From contig JAXGNN010000001.1 in NCBI GenBank assembly GCA_040767925.1, positions 372,001 to 436,000 of the forward strand: a stretch of 64,000 nucleotides of DNA. The letters are read 5' to 3'. The notes under the pieces were generated by a model that saw nothing but the letters and a program-made list of their open reading frames with translations, was not told where the DNA came from and ran no database searches. The translations under genes and the position numbers were made by a program. The stretch is from Phil1 sp040767925. Its GTDB lineage: Bacteria > Bacillota > Clostridia > Christensenellales > CAG-138. This document shows, one piece after another, positions 47,345 to 58,207 of the stretch; within the stretch, counting starts at the first letter, position 1, and each line of letters begins with the position of its first letter.

Positions 47345-48010
47345 TTATGAAGCGCTTCGATCGAGGGCGGCGTAGCGGATTTCGCCCTCCTCAAAGGCGA
47401 TCGAGCCGAGCGCCTCGACGGCCGCGATGTCGAAGGAAACGAAGCTCTCCCGGCCCGTGAATTCCGCGCGGCTGACCTCGAGCCTCGCCTTTTCGCCGAG
47501 GGTGAGCATGCAATCCGCGTCCCAGAACGCGACGTCGAACACCGTCGCCTCTTTTTGAGCGGGATCAAAATAACCGATCATCGAACGGTGCATGCCCGAG
47601 CCCCACGAGAAGGTAAAATAGAGCTCGTATTCCCCGTCCCACGTGAGGTCAGCGAGCGCGAAGCTGTCCGCGCCGCTCCCGCCGAAAAAGATTCCCAGCG
47701 GATAGACCGCGCCGTCGTAAAGCAGATAGGACGCGCAGGATTCGCTGTATTTGAAGACGCGATAATCCGAGTTGTCCAGAATGAAGTCCGGGGTGATGTT
47801 GAAACATCGATCGTCCTCGTACATGGCGGGAGGATCATCGAGAAGCGCGAGGAAGTCCGTCACGCCCTCGTCGGACGGACGCACCGAGAGCGCGCTTTCC
47901 GGCGCGAGGGAATCGAGCGTCCCCGCGGGCGCGCGCGGCGAGCAGGCGCAGAGGCTCAGCGCGGCGAGGCAGGCGCACAGGAGCGCCGCGATGCCCCCCG
48001 CGCGTTTCAC
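47345..48010 (-). CDS. lipoprotein of unknown function, 221 aa
   Basis: A lipoprotein signal ends in LCAC (Cys23). The mature part is acidic and rich in aromatic residues (ADLTWDGEYELYFTFSWGSGMHR, DVAFWDADC), suggesting a beta fold; no family is recognised. The GTG at 48010 (GGGAG seven bases upstream) overlaps the rsfS stop by GTGA. Confidence 0.65.
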   Translation of the reverse strand: MKRAGGIAALLCACLAALSLCACSPRAPAGTLDSLAPESALSVRPSDEGVTDFLALLDDPPAMYEDDRCFNITPDFILDNSDYRVFKYSESCASYLLYDGAVYPLGIFFGGSGADSFALADLTWDGEYELYFTFSWGSGMHRSMIGYFDPAQKEATVFDVAFWDADCMLTLGEKARLEVSRAEFTGRESFVSFDIAAVEALGSIAFEEGEIRYAALDRSAS

Positions 48011-48405
48011 GCCCCGTCTCCCTTGAGCTTGCTGTAATCGACGAAATGGCGCGGATCGTCGACCCACAGGCGCTCCATATTATAGTATTCGCGCTCCTCG
48101 GGATGGAAGATGTGCACGAGTATCGAGCCGTAGTCGATCACGATCCAGCGGCCCTCGGAATAGCCCTCGTGCCGAAGCTCGCGCAGCCCGAGCGCCTCCG
48201 CCTTCTCCTGCACCTCGTCACAGAGCGCCTTGACCTGCGCGCTCACCCGGCCGCTGCAGATGACGAACCAGTCCGCGATGATGGTCTTATCCGCCACGTT
48301 GATGGCGACGATGGAAAGCGCCTTTTTGTTGTAGAGGATCTCGCAGACGCCCAGCGCCTGCTCGCGTATTTGCTCCTTCAACTGCTCCGCGTTCGTTTGG
48401 TTCAA
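48007..48405 (-). CDS. rsfS: ribosome silencing factor, 132 aa
   Basis: RsfS binds uL14 and blocks subunit joining under starvation. Family motifs: KKALSIVAINV, ADWFVICSGRVSAQVKALCDEV, GRWIVIDYGSILVHIFHPEEREYYNMERLW. The start is TTG 48405 with GGAGG seven bases upstream. The gene follows nadD-yqeK, its usual neighbour in Firmicutes. Confidence 0.93.
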   Translation of the reverse strand: MNQTNAEQLKEQIREQALGVCEILYNKKALSIVAINVADKTIIADWFVICSGRVSAQVKALCDEVQEKAEALGLRELRHEGYSEGRWIVIDYGSILVHIFHPEEREYYNMERLWVDDPRHFVDYSKLKGDGA

Positions 48406-48419
48406 TGCCTTTCCTCCTT

Positions 48420-49595
48420 TTATCTTTCCTGTTTGGATTCTATGATCGTTCTCAATTCTTCAATGGCTTCATAGATGTTGGGCTGCACGTCGGCGCCCTT
48501 TTCGAGCAGGTGGCCCAGCGAGCGCTCCATGCACATCAGCGCCGCGCGGTCCATGTCGGTTTCGGCGGCGGCGCGGATCTCCCCGACGCCCGCGTAATTC
48601 CGCGTGGGCTCGATCTTGTCCGCGAGGTAGACGAGCCGTGCGAATCTGCCCATGCCCGGTTCGCAGCGCGTGTGGCTCGCGATGGCCGCGAGGACCTCCT
48701 CATCCTCGACGCCGTAGACGGCGCGCGCATGGCGCGCGCCGACGCGGTCGTGCATAAGCGCCGGGTTCTTCTTATCATATACGTCCATCTCCACGCCATA
48801 CATCCGCACGAGCGAGAGAAGTTCCTCCTCCGGCAGCTTCGCGCAGTCGTGGAGGAGCCCTGCGAGGCGCGCCTTCCTCGCGTCGAGTCCGAACCGCTCG
48901 GCAAGGCCGATGGCGGCGCGCATGGTGCCCACGCTGTGGAGATACCGCTTCGGCTTGAGCGAGGCGCGCAGCTTCTCCATCATCGCGCGGATCTCCCGCG
49001 GCTGATAGAGCCCTTTTTCGTAAACGAGCATCTCCGCGCGGTGCGGCACGAGCGCGTCGATGGGCTTCGCCGAAAAGACCCGCTCGCGCACGGCGGTAGA
49101 GGAAATGTCCGGCCCGCCGAACGCCGATACCGATATGGCCGCCCCGAAGCGCATGGAGAGCGCGGCCGCGGTTTTTTCAATGTCCGCCAAAGCGCCGGGG
49201 CGGGAAACCGCGATGATCCCGGCAAGCGAGAAAATCCCTTCCGGGTCGCGCCAGGCGCAAAGCGTGTCGAGCATGTCCTCGCCCGTGATGAGGTGCAGCT
49301 TCGCCCCGGGGAAGCGCGCGCGCAATTCCTTCAGCGTGTCGACCGTGTAGCTCTTGCCGCCGCGCAGAAGCTCCATGTCGCTCGCCTCGAGCCCATCCCG
49401 GCCCTCGAGCGCGGCGCGGGTGAGAAGCAGGCGCGTCTCCCCGTCCACCTGATCCGAGACGGCCTTGTGCGGCGGGTCCGCGGCGACGACGAAGAGCACC
49501 CGGTCGAGCGAGAACTCGGCAAGCGCGCGCGCGGCGACCTCCACATGCCCGTTGTGCGGCGGGTTGAAGCTGCCGCCGAACATGGCGATATTCAA
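48420..49595 (-). CDS. NadD-YqeK fusion: nicotinate-nucleotide adenylyltransferase plus HD hydrolase, 391 aa
   Basis: Residues 1 to about 190 are NadD (MFGGSFNPPHNGH near the start, later ISSTAVRERV), which makes nicotinate adenine dinucleotide. Residues about 200-391 are a YqeK HD domain (KRYLHSVGTM, AGLLHDCAK, ASHTRCEPGM, YLADKIEPTR), known to hydrolyse Ap4A. In Bacillus these are two adjacent genes. The start is uncertain; TTG 49595 with GGGA six bases upstream is preferred since the predicted transcript begins near 49616, which excludes the GTG there. ATG 49583 is possible. Confidence 0.9.
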   Translation of the reverse strand: MNIAMFGGSFNPPHNGHVEVAARALAEFSLDRVLFVVAADPPHKAVSDQVDGETRLLLTRAALEGRDGLEASDMELLRGGKSYTVDTLKELRARFPGAKLHLITGEDMLDTLCAWRDPEGIFSLAGIIAVSRPGALADIEKTAAALSMRFGAAISVSAFGGPDISSTAVRERVFSAKPIDALVPHRAEMLVYEKGLYQPREIRAMMEKLRASLKPKRYLHSVGTMRAAIGLAERFGLDARKARLAGLLHDCAKLPEEELLSLVRMYGVEMDVYDKKNPALMHDRVGARHARAVYGVEDEEVLAAIASHTRCEPGMGRFARLVYLADKIEPTRNYAGVGEIRAAAETDMDRAALMCMERSLGHLLEKGADVQPNIYEAIEELRTIIESKQER

Positions 49596-49622
49596 CTCTT
49601 TTCCCAGTGAAATCACGTTTTT

Positions 49623-49651
49623 ATTATACACCGGACTTTATGTAAGGTAAA
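49623..49651 (-). promoter_or_regulatory. promoter of the nadD-yqeK operon
   Basis: On the minus strand TTTACC (49651-49646), 17 bases, TATAAT (49628-49623). Transcription would start near 49616. Confidence 0.65.
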
Positions 49652-49703
49652 CGGGTGAATACATCTCATCGTTTTTTGGAATGATATGACATGGAGGTGG
49701 ATT

Positions 49704-50549
49704 ATGAAAGAACGCAAGATCATTCTGTCTTACTATAAAAGAAGGCTCTATAAGGGGCGCACCGCCATCGCGCGGGCGGTCGACTTCGGGGCGCTCCGGC
49801 TCGTGATGCTCTGCGCGGCGTACCTGTGGTTTTCGACCGCCGTCGAGAGCGCGATCATGGCGGCCGTGCTTTCCGCCACCGTGACGCTGACGGCCTCCGT
49901 CGCCGCGGAACTGATGAAGAGCATAAGGCTCGAGCGCTTCATCGCCAAAGAGAGGAAGGCGCTCGCCGCCAAGCTCTTCCGCGAGAGGCTCGTTCAGCTC
50001 ACACGGGAGGAATTCTATGAGCTCGTGCGGGGGTACGTCGTCGAGCACAAGGACGAGTTCGACCCCGAATGCCTCGTATGCACGGTGCAAAGCGCGGCTC
50101 CCGTGTCGGAGGACGACGTTTTGCGCGCGTGCCGTTCCGCCAAGTCCCGCGGCACGGACAAGGTTTCGATCTTCACCTCCTCCTCGGTGTCGCGGGAGGC
50201 CTCGGCGCTCGTCTCGCGCCTCGAGGGGATGGAGGTCGGCTTCGTCACGGCGGACGAGCTCGTCGCCCACGGCGAGGCGAAGGAACTGCTGCCCGGGGAC
50301 GAGGCCGTCGACGCGGCCGTGCTCGCGCAGGCCGCGCGGGAGCGCGAGAGGCGCAAAAAAAGCGTCTCCAAGCCCTTTGAAAGCTGGCGCATGAGACGCT
50401 ATATATTCGTATCGATCGGGCTGTTCGCCCTCTCCTTCTTCGTCGAGCAGGCGCTGTATTTCCGGCTGCTTTCGGCGGCAAGCCTCAGCTTCGGCGCGAT
50501 CGCCTGGTGGCTCAACAACGCGGCGCCGCGCGAGCCACTCGAAAACTGA
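49704..50549 (+). CDS. membrane protein of unknown function, 281 aa
   Basis: Two hydrophobic segments near residues 35-80 (LRLVMLCAAYLWFS, IMAAVLSATVTLTASVAA) and two at the C-terminus (YIFVSIGLFALSFFVEQALYF) flank a soluble middle domain of about 130 residues with alternating strands and helices (PECLVCTVQSAAPVSEDDVL, TDKVSIFTSSSVS, VGFVTADELVAHG). The middle part recalls restriction-endonuclease-like or vWA-type folds, but I cannot name it. The start ATG 49704 has GGAGG upstream. Confidence 0.6.
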   Translation: MKERKIILSYYKRRLYKGRTAIARAVDFGALRLVMLCAAYLWFSTAVESAIMAAVLSATVTLTASVAAELMKSIRLERFIAKERKALAAKLFRERLVQLTREEFYELVRGYVVEHKDEFDPECLVCTVQSAAPVSEDDVLRACRSAKSRGTDKVSIFTSSSVSREASALVSRLEGMEVGFVTADELVAHGEAKELLPGDEAVDAAVLAQAARERERRKKSVSKPFESWRMRRYIFVSIGLFALSFFVEQALYFRLLSAASLSFGAIAWWLNNAAPREPLEN

Positions 50550-50565
50550 GGGCGCCCGCCCCGGA

Positions 50566-50880
50566 TCAGGTGCTCCGGAGCGTGCCCAGCACGGATTCCA
50601 GCCGCTTGCGCTGCTGCTCGTTTAACAGAGGCATCAGACGTGCCGCAACCTCTGCGAGCTTTTCGTCGTCGATAACGCCCTGCTTGCGGTAATTGACCAG
50701 CTCGCTCATCAGTTCGGAGTCGCTTTTGCCGCCGTACTGCCGCACGGCCTCGTTCACGGTGGATACGTCCTCCTTCTCTTCCTCGGGCGGCGGCTGGGAA
50801 AACTGCACCTCGACGGGCTGCCGCGGCGGCCGCTCCGTACCCGGTCCCCTCGTTCCCATTCCCCTGAGATCGCGTTTCAC
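50566..50880 (-). CDS. hypothetical protein, 104 aa
   Basis: The GTG at 50880 follows GGGAG by nine bases. The N-terminal half is Pro/Arg/Glu-rich and likely disordered (GTERPPRQPVEVQF); the C-terminal half is helical (ELMSELVNYRKQG, LAEVAARLMPLLNEQQRKRL). No family is recognised. It is divergent from the 158-aa gene with an inverted repeat between them, so both may share one regulator. Confidence 0.6.
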   Translation of the reverse strand: MKRDLRGMGTRGPGTERPPRQPVEVQFSQPPPEEEKEDVSTVNEAVRQYGGKSDSELMSELVNYRKQGVIDDEKLAEVAARLMPLLNEQQRKRLESVLGTLRST

Positions 50881-50900
50881 TCTTATCAGCTCCCTTCGCG

Positions 50901-50939
50901 ATAGTATATGCTCCAACGCGCGCCCTTGAGCATACTATG
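50901..50939. promoter_or_regulatory. inverted repeat between the divergent unknown genes
   Basis: ATAGTATATGCTC (50901-50913) and GAGCATACTAT (50928-50938) are inverted copies differing by a TA insertion. Each end reads outward as CATA(C/T)-A-T, which resembles a -10 for mother-cell sigma factors; an operator is equally possible. Confidence 0.45.
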
Positions 50940-50960
50940 TAGGAGAACGGAGGGGGAAGC

Positions 50961-51437
50961 ATGCAGAGATCGCCGCAGAGCAACGCGCCGAACGCGCAGA
51001 CCGTGCAGAACGCGCAGAACAGCCAAAGGGACGCCTCGTATATTTCGCCGGCCTACACGATGGCCGCGCGCATCCGCAACGAGCAGGGCAAGGAGCGCGC
51101 GGGGGAATACCTCGCCGCCATGGAGCCTTTTCTCGCGCCGGGGGAACGGGCGCACATCGCGGCGCAGCTGGGCGTGCCGCTCGTGCAGCGTCCAGGCCCG
51201 CCGCCGCCCCCCTATCAGCAGGCTCCGCCCTACCAGCAGCAGTATCAGCAGCAGGTGCCGCCGATTTTTTCGCAGTTCAATCAGCAGGGCGGCGTGAACG
51301 ACAGCACCATGCAGCTCATGCAGATGATTTCCGCCCTCGGCGGCATGAACGGCGGCAAGGGCAAGTCTCCGGACATGGGCGCCATGAACAGCACCATGAT
51401 GCTCGCGCAGCTCATCGGCATGATGGGCAAAAAATAA
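50961..51437 (+). CDS. Pro/Gln/Met-rich hypothetical protein, 158 aa
   Basis: The ATG follows GGAGGGGG by about five bases. The N-terminus is Asn/Gln/Ala-rich; a helical part (YTMAARIRNEQGKERAGEYL, MEPFLAPGERAHIAAQLG) precedes a Pro/Gln/Tyr linker (repeats of YQQ) and a Met/Gly-rich end (MQLMQMISALGGMNGG). No signal peptide or family is evident. The LNEQQ/LAPGE helical pieces resemble those of the divergent 104-aa protein. Confidence 0.6.
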   Translation: MQRSPQSNAPNAQTVQNAQNSQRDASYISPAYTMAARIRNEQGKERAGEYLAAMEPFLAPGERAHIAAQLGVPLVQRPGPPPPPYQQAPPYQQQYQQQVPPIFSQFNQQGGVNDSTMQLMQMISALGGMNGGKGKSPDMGAMNSTMMLAQLIGMMGKK

Positions 51438-51448
51438 AACGCGTTCGC

Positions 51449-51477
51449 TTGACAAAAAGGGAAACGAAACATACAAT
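51449..51477 (+). promoter_or_regulatory. valS promoter
   Basis: TTGACA (51449-51454), 17 bases, TACAAT (51472-51477), directly before the T-box leader. Confidence 0.75.
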
Positions 51478-51483
51478 ATCAAA

Positions 51484-51722
51484 AAGATACGGCGCTGAGA
51501 AAGAGGAGTACGCCACGCGCGGCGCATCAGAGAGGCAGCTTCACCGGCTGAAAGGGCTGTCGGCGCGAACGGGCGGAAGGTCGCTTTCGAGCCTCCCGGA
51601 TGAACGGAGTAGTTCGGGACGTATGCCGCGTTAAGGCGAAGAGCGGGGCGCATATGCGCCCAACAAAGGTGGTACCGCGGGTCTTTCCGTCCTTTAGAGG
51701 ATGGAAGGGCTCTTTATTTATA
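51484..51722 (+). promoter_or_regulatory. T-box leader of valS
   Basis: The leader has Stem I with GAGTA in the specifier region (GTA read as Val), the AG bulge and GGCTGAAAG-type distal loop elements, and the T-box core AGGTGGTACCGCGG (51667-51680). A terminator follows: GTCTTTCCGTCC and GGATGGAAGGGC pair, then TCTTTATTTA. Uncharged tRNA-Val would bind and permit readthrough into valS. Confidence 0.93.
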
Positions 51723-51753
51723 TTTATCGTTCAAAAACAAGGAGGGCGCATAC

Positions 51754-54396
<2,643 letters not shown>

Positions 54397-54428
54397 ATCA
54401 TATAGAAGCGCCCGCGCCTTTGCGGGAG

Positions 54429-54463
54429 GAAAACGAGCCGGGCTTTCGCCTCGGCTCGTTTTC
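54429..54463. terminator. bidirectional terminator between valS and peroxiredoxin
   Basis: GAAAACGAGCC and GGCTCGTTTTC pair perfectly over 11 bp around a loop, so each strand reads a stem ending in TTTTC. Confidence 0.75.
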
Positions 54464-54516
54464 GGGTGTTTCCTTTTATGTCATCCCCACCGCAACGCGG
54501 CAAGGTCCGTTTCGTG

Positions 54517-55194
54517 TCACTTCTTCTCCTTGCGGAAGCACATGAACCAATCGAGGCAATACTGCTCCTCGTTCTGGTTCTCCATGCGCTCCCTCGCGGT
54601 GCCGCAGGAACCGGCGGTGGGAACGATGGCGTCGTCTCCGGGGCGCCAGTCGGCGGGCGTCGCCACGCCGTCGCGGTCGGCCTTCTGCAGGGCGAGTATG
54701 ATGCGTTTGATCTCGTCGAAATTGCGCCCGGTGGAAAGCGGGTAGTACAGGATGGTGCGGATCTTGCCGTTCGGGTCGATCACGAACACCGCGCGCACCG
54801 CCTGCGTGTTGGACTGGCCGGGCTGTATCATGCCGTATTTGTTGGCGACCTCCATGCGGATATCCTCGATTAAGGGGAACTTTACCTCGACGTGCTTCTT
54901 GCCGTTCCACTCGAGCTCCTGGATCTTGCGAAGCCACGCGATGTGCGCGTAGAGGGAGTCGACCGAGAGCCCGACGAGCTCCGTGTTGAGCGCCTTGAAC
55001 TCCTCCGCCATGGAGGCGAAAGTCATGAACTCCGTGGTGCACACGGGCGTGAAGTCGGCGGGATGAGAGAACAGGATCACCCATTTTCCTTTGTAATCCT
55101 CCGGGAAATTGATCGGCCCCTGCGTGGTCACGGCTGTAAAGGACGGCGCGATGTCGCCGATCAAAGGCATTCTGCTGACGCGCATTTCTTCCAT
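54517..55194 (-). CDS. peroxiredoxin, Prx6-type with C-terminal cysteines, 225 aa
   Basis: It reduces peroxides with a cysteine thiol. The peroxidatic Cys lies in PADFTPVCTTEF; NYPLST-like YYPLSTGRNFDEI follows. Extra cysteines in GSCGTARE and YCLDWFMCFRKE at the C-terminus could resolve the sulfenic acid, as in archaeal Prx6-type enzymes. The ATG at 55194 has AAAGGAG nine bases upstream. The thioredoxin reductase earlier in the window may recycle it indirectly. Confidence 0.9.
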   Translation of the reverse strand: MEEMRVSRMPLIGDIAPSFTAVTTQGPINFPEDYKGKWVILFSHPADFTPVCTTEFMTFASMAEEFKALNTELVGLSVDSLYAHIAWLRKIQELEWNGKKHVEVKFPLIEDIRMEVANKYGMIQPGQSNTQAVRAVFVIDPNGKIRTILYYPLSTGRNFDEIKRIILALQKADRDGVATPADWRPGDDAIVPTAGSCGTARERMENQNEEQYCLDWFMCFRKEKK

Positions 55195-55298
55195 TTTTAG
55201 TGCTCCTTTCAAATCTTTGGCTTGTTGAACTCAGCATAGCGCAAAGAACCCTCCCATTCCGTGACATGGTCACAAAAGCGCGGCGGGCGGGAGCGCCG

Positions 55299-55700
55299 TT
55301 AAAACAGGTTGTCCCACGTGAAGGTTTCGATCCCGGCGAGGTAGATCACGATGCTGCGCACGTGCTCGATTTCAAGTATGGCCATCGTTCCGTCCTCACG
55401 ACCGAGCATCAGTTGGGCGGATTTGAGAGCGTCGAACGCGTTGTCGACATCCTCGTGGTCGAAGACGAAGCGGAGCAGCGTCCTGTCCTTCGTGATGCGC
55501 GCCTCGATCTCCCCGGCGCGCGCGCGCGCTTCCTCCCAGCGCTCGGCGTTGACGTCCGCGATCACCTCCCCGCACAGCGCGGCGATATCGTCCCGCAGGG
55601 CGGAGAGCTTCGCATACGGATAGATGAACAGGAACAGCAGCAGCAGCGTAACGACGATGCAGGCGACGATGTCGATGGTGCTGAAGGTTTTCGGGCTCAC
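55299..55700 (-). CDS. DUF4363-family membrane-anchored protein, 133 aa
   Basis: A single N-terminal helix (IVACIVVTLLLLFLFIYPY) anchors a helical domain with ERWEEARARAGEIE and FDHEDVDNAF. This pattern and its place after a DUF421 gene are typical of DUF4363. The GTG at 55700 (AAGGAGA nine bases upstream) overlaps the upstream stop by GTGA. Confidence 0.8.
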   Translation of the reverse strand: MSPKTFSTIDIVACIVVTLLLLFLFIYPYAKLSALRDDIAALCGEVIADVNAERWEEARARAGEIEARITKDRTLLRFVFDHEDVDNAFDALKSAQLMLGREDGTMAILEIEHVRSIVIYLAGIETFTWDNLF

Positions 55701-56425
55701 CGGTCGATCTCTCCTTCGACCTCGGGCCGGATGAAATGGGGCGTTCCCCCGCGCTTGGCGCAGGTCTGCACGTGCAGGCCGCCGTCGCAGTCGAGGAAGG
55801 CGAAAAACGCGTCGGAATAGCTTTTACAGCCCGTTTGGGCGAGCATTTTCTTCAGCCATGCCTCATCGCGCCCCGCCTTTTTTAATTCCTGGGGGCGAAG
55901 CTTCCCATCCTGTATGAGCATATAGGGCGGCGCGGCCTTGGGCGGCGGCAGATGGAACGCCTGATAGTCGGGCTGCTGCTTGTTCCCCCTGAGCAACACC
56001 GACACCTCGCCGTTGGTTTCGAGTATGGCGAACTCCACGTCGGAAATATTGAACACGTCCTTGCTGCGAAGCTGCTCCATGAGGTCGTTGATCGTGTAGC
56101 GCGAGCCGCGCATCGCCTCCTCCTGCACCACGCCGCGCGAGATCAACAGCACGCTCCGCCCGCAGACGACATTGCGCACCTTGTCGCTCTTGAGGGACAG
56201 GAAACTCACGAGCTGCTGGAGCAGGAAGAGGGCGAGTATGGGCACGATGCCGTAGATGAGCGGCTCCCCCGTGTTGCTCGCGGGCATGGAGGCGAGGTCC
56301 GCGATGAGCAGCGTCATCACGAGGTCGAACGGCTGCAACTCGCCGAGCTGCCGCTTGCCGGTGATCCGGAGCACGAAGAAAATCAGCAGATACAATATGA
56401 GTACGCGCACAAAGAGAACGAGCAT
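55697..56425 (-). CDS. DUF421/YetF-family membrane protein, 242 aa
   Basis: Three N-terminal helices (LFVRVLILYLLIFFVLRITG) followed by RQLGELQPFDLVMTLLIADLA, a hallmark of YetF proteins, then two YetF soluble domains (SRYTINDLMEQLRSKDVFNI, FAILETNGEVSVL). Related proteins act in spores and in the cell envelope; the reaction is unknown. The ATG follows GGGAGGTG. It forms an operon with DUF4363. Confidence 0.88.
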   Translation of the reverse strand: MLVLFVRVLILYLLIFFVLRITGKRQLGELQPFDLVMTLLIADLASMPASNTGEPLIYGIVPILALFLLQQLVSFLSLKSDKVRNVVCGRSVLLISRGVVQEEAMRGSRYTINDLMEQLRSKDVFNISDVEFAILETNGEVSVLLRGNKQQPDYQAFHLPPPKAAPPYMLIQDGKLRPQELKKAGRDEAWLKKMLAQTGCKSYSDAFFAFLDCDGGLHVQTCAKRGGTPHFIRPEVEGEIDR

Positions 56426-56513
56426 ACCGCACCTCCCGCTCTATGTTGCGCACGCCGGCGGCGGCTTATTCCGCCCGCCGCCATAAAAGCGCCCCGCGCA
56501 GCCTTATTCCCCG

Positions 56514-56540
56514 TTGACAAACGGATATAAATGCTATAAT
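56514..56540 (+). promoter_or_regulatory. promoter of the ABC-2 exporter operon
   Basis: TTGACA (56514-56519) and TATAAT (56535-56540), 15 bases apart, which is short. About 50 bases precede the start. Confidence 0.5.
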
Positions 56541-56590
56541 ATTTTAAGTCCGCCCGCGCGAATTCGGCAGGAAGGCAGCACTTCTTTTTT

Positions 56591-57406
56591 ATGATCGAAC
56601 TCAAAGGCATCCACAAGACCTTCAAGGTCGCCCGCCGCAACGCCGGCTTTAAAGAGGCGGCCAAAGCGCTGCTCGGCAGGGAGTACGATACCATCCACGC
56701 GCTCGACGGCATATCTTTCGCGGTCGAAACCGGCGAGACGGTGGGCTACATCGGCCCCAACGGCGCGGGGAAGAGCAGCACCATCAAGGTGATGAGCGGC
56801 ATCCTCACGCCCGACGCGGGCGAATGCACGATCGACGGCCTCACGCCCTGGAAGAAGCGCCGCGCGCACGCGCAAAGGATCGGCGTGGTCTTCGGCCAGC
56901 GCTCGCAGCTCTGGTGGGACGTGCCCGTAATCGATTCCTTCGCGCTCATCCGCGACATCTATGAGATCGGCGCCGCGGAGTACGCGCGCAGCCTCGGGGA
57001 GATGACGGAACTGCTCGATCTTCACGAAATCCTCCGCACGCCGGCGCGGCAGCTGAGCCTCGGCCAGCGCATGCGCTGCGAGATCGCGGCCTCGCTGCTC
57101 CATTCGCCGCAGACGCTCTTCCTCGACGAGCCGACCATCGGCCTCGACGCGGTCTCCAAGCTCGCGGTGCGCGCCTTCATCAGGGAGCTCAACGCGCGGC
57201 GGAAAACGACCGTGATCCTCACCACGCACGACATGAACGACATCGAGGCGCTCTGCGAGCGGGTTCTGCTCATCGGGCGCGGGCGCATCCTCTTCGACGG
57301 CTCGTTCGAGGCGCTGCGCGGCCGCTACCGCGAGGCGCCGGGCGCCGACCCCAACGCCTCCTCGGAGCAGCTCGTCGCCGCGCTCTACAAAGAGCTCCGC
57401 ATATGA
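56591..57406 (+). CDS. ABC-2 type exporter ATPase, 271 aa
   Basis: Walker A GPNGAGKSS, Q-loop VFGQRSQLWWDVP, signature LSLGQRMRCEIA, Walker B LFLDEPTIGLD, H-loop TTHDMND. VVFGQRSQLWWD is typical of the uncharacterised ABC-2 (YadG/daunorubicin-like) group with two separate permeases, as found here. The ribosome site is weak (GGAAGG about 15 bases away). The stop overlaps the next ATG. Confidence 0.9.
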   Translation: MIELKGIHKTFKVARRNAGFKEAAKALLGREYDTIHALDGISFAVETGETVGYIGPNGAGKSSTIKVMSGILTPDAGECTIDGLTPWKKRRAHAQRIGVVFGQRSQLWWDVPVIDSFALIRDIYEIGAAEYARSLGEMTELLDLHEILRTPARQLSLGQRMRCEIAASLLHSPQTLFLDEPTIGLDAVSKLAVRAFIRELNARRKTTVILTTHDMNDIEALCERVLLIGRGRILFDGSFEALRGRYREAPGADPNASSEQLVAALYKELRI

Positions 57407-58206
57407 AAAAATACGTTTCGGTGTTCAGGATACGCTTCCTCCACAGCCTCCAGTACCGCGCGGCCGCGCTCGCGGGCGTCGCGACGCAGTTCGCCTGGGG
57501 CTTCATGGAGCTTCTCGCCTTCCGCGCGTTCTATCTTTCCGACCCCGCGGCTTTCCCGATGGGGTTTTCGGAATTGACCTCGTATATCTGGCTGCAGCAG
57601 GCGTTCCTCGCGATGGCCGCCGTATGGTTTTTCGACGCGGACATCTTCGAGTCCATCGCCACGGGCGGAATCGCCTACGAGCTCGTGCGGCCGATGGACC
57701 TCTACGGCATCTGGTTTGCCAAAAACGCCGGCACGCGGCTCTCGCGGACGCTGCTGCGCTGCGTGCCCGTGCTCGCCGTGGCGTTCCTGCTGCCGGAACC
57801 CTGGGGCATCGCGCCGCCCGCCGACCTTTTCACGTTCGCCTGCTTCCTTTTTTCGATGGTTCTTTCCTTCCTCGTGGTGGTGGCGCTCGTGATGCTCGTG
57901 TACATCGCGACGATCCGTTCGGTTTCGCCGCTCGGGCCGCGCGTGTTCATCGGCGCGCTCTCGGAGCTGCTCGCGGGATCCGTCGTCCCCCTCCCCTTCT
58001 TCCCGGACGGGCTCAGGGAAGTCGCCGAGCTTCTGCCCTTCGCGAGCGGGCAGAACGTGCCGCTTCGGATCTATTCCGGCAACCTCGCGGGCGGCGCGAT
58101 GCTAAACGCCATTCTGCTTCAGCTTTTCTGGGCGGCCGCGCTCATTTTCGGCGGCAGGCTGTGGATGCGCGCTTGCGAAAAGAAGATCGTCGTGCAGGGA
58201 GGGTGA
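57403..58206 (+). CDS. ABC-2 permease, 267 aa
   Basis: Six hydrophobic segments, including FAWGFMELLAFRAFY and SMVLSFLVVVALVMLVYIA, and the loop PFASGQNVPLRIYSGNL typical of the ABC-2 YadH-like/DUF990 permease group. It partners with the ATPase and the next permease. ATGA overlap with the ATPase; substrate unknown. Confidence 0.85.
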   Translation: MKKYVSVFRIRFLHSLQYRAAALAGVATQFAWGFMELLAFRAFYLSDPAAFPMGFSELTSYIWLQQAFLAMAAVWFFDADIFESIATGGIAYELVRPMDLYGIWFAKNAGTRLSRTLLRCVPVLAVAFLLPEPWGIAPPADLFTFACFLFSMVLSFLVVVALVMLVYIATIRSVSPLGPRVFIGALSELLAGSVVPLPFFPDGLREVAELLPFASGQNVPLRIYSGNLAGGAMLNAILLQLFWAAALIFGGRLWMRACEKKIVVQGG

Positions 58207-58207
58207 C

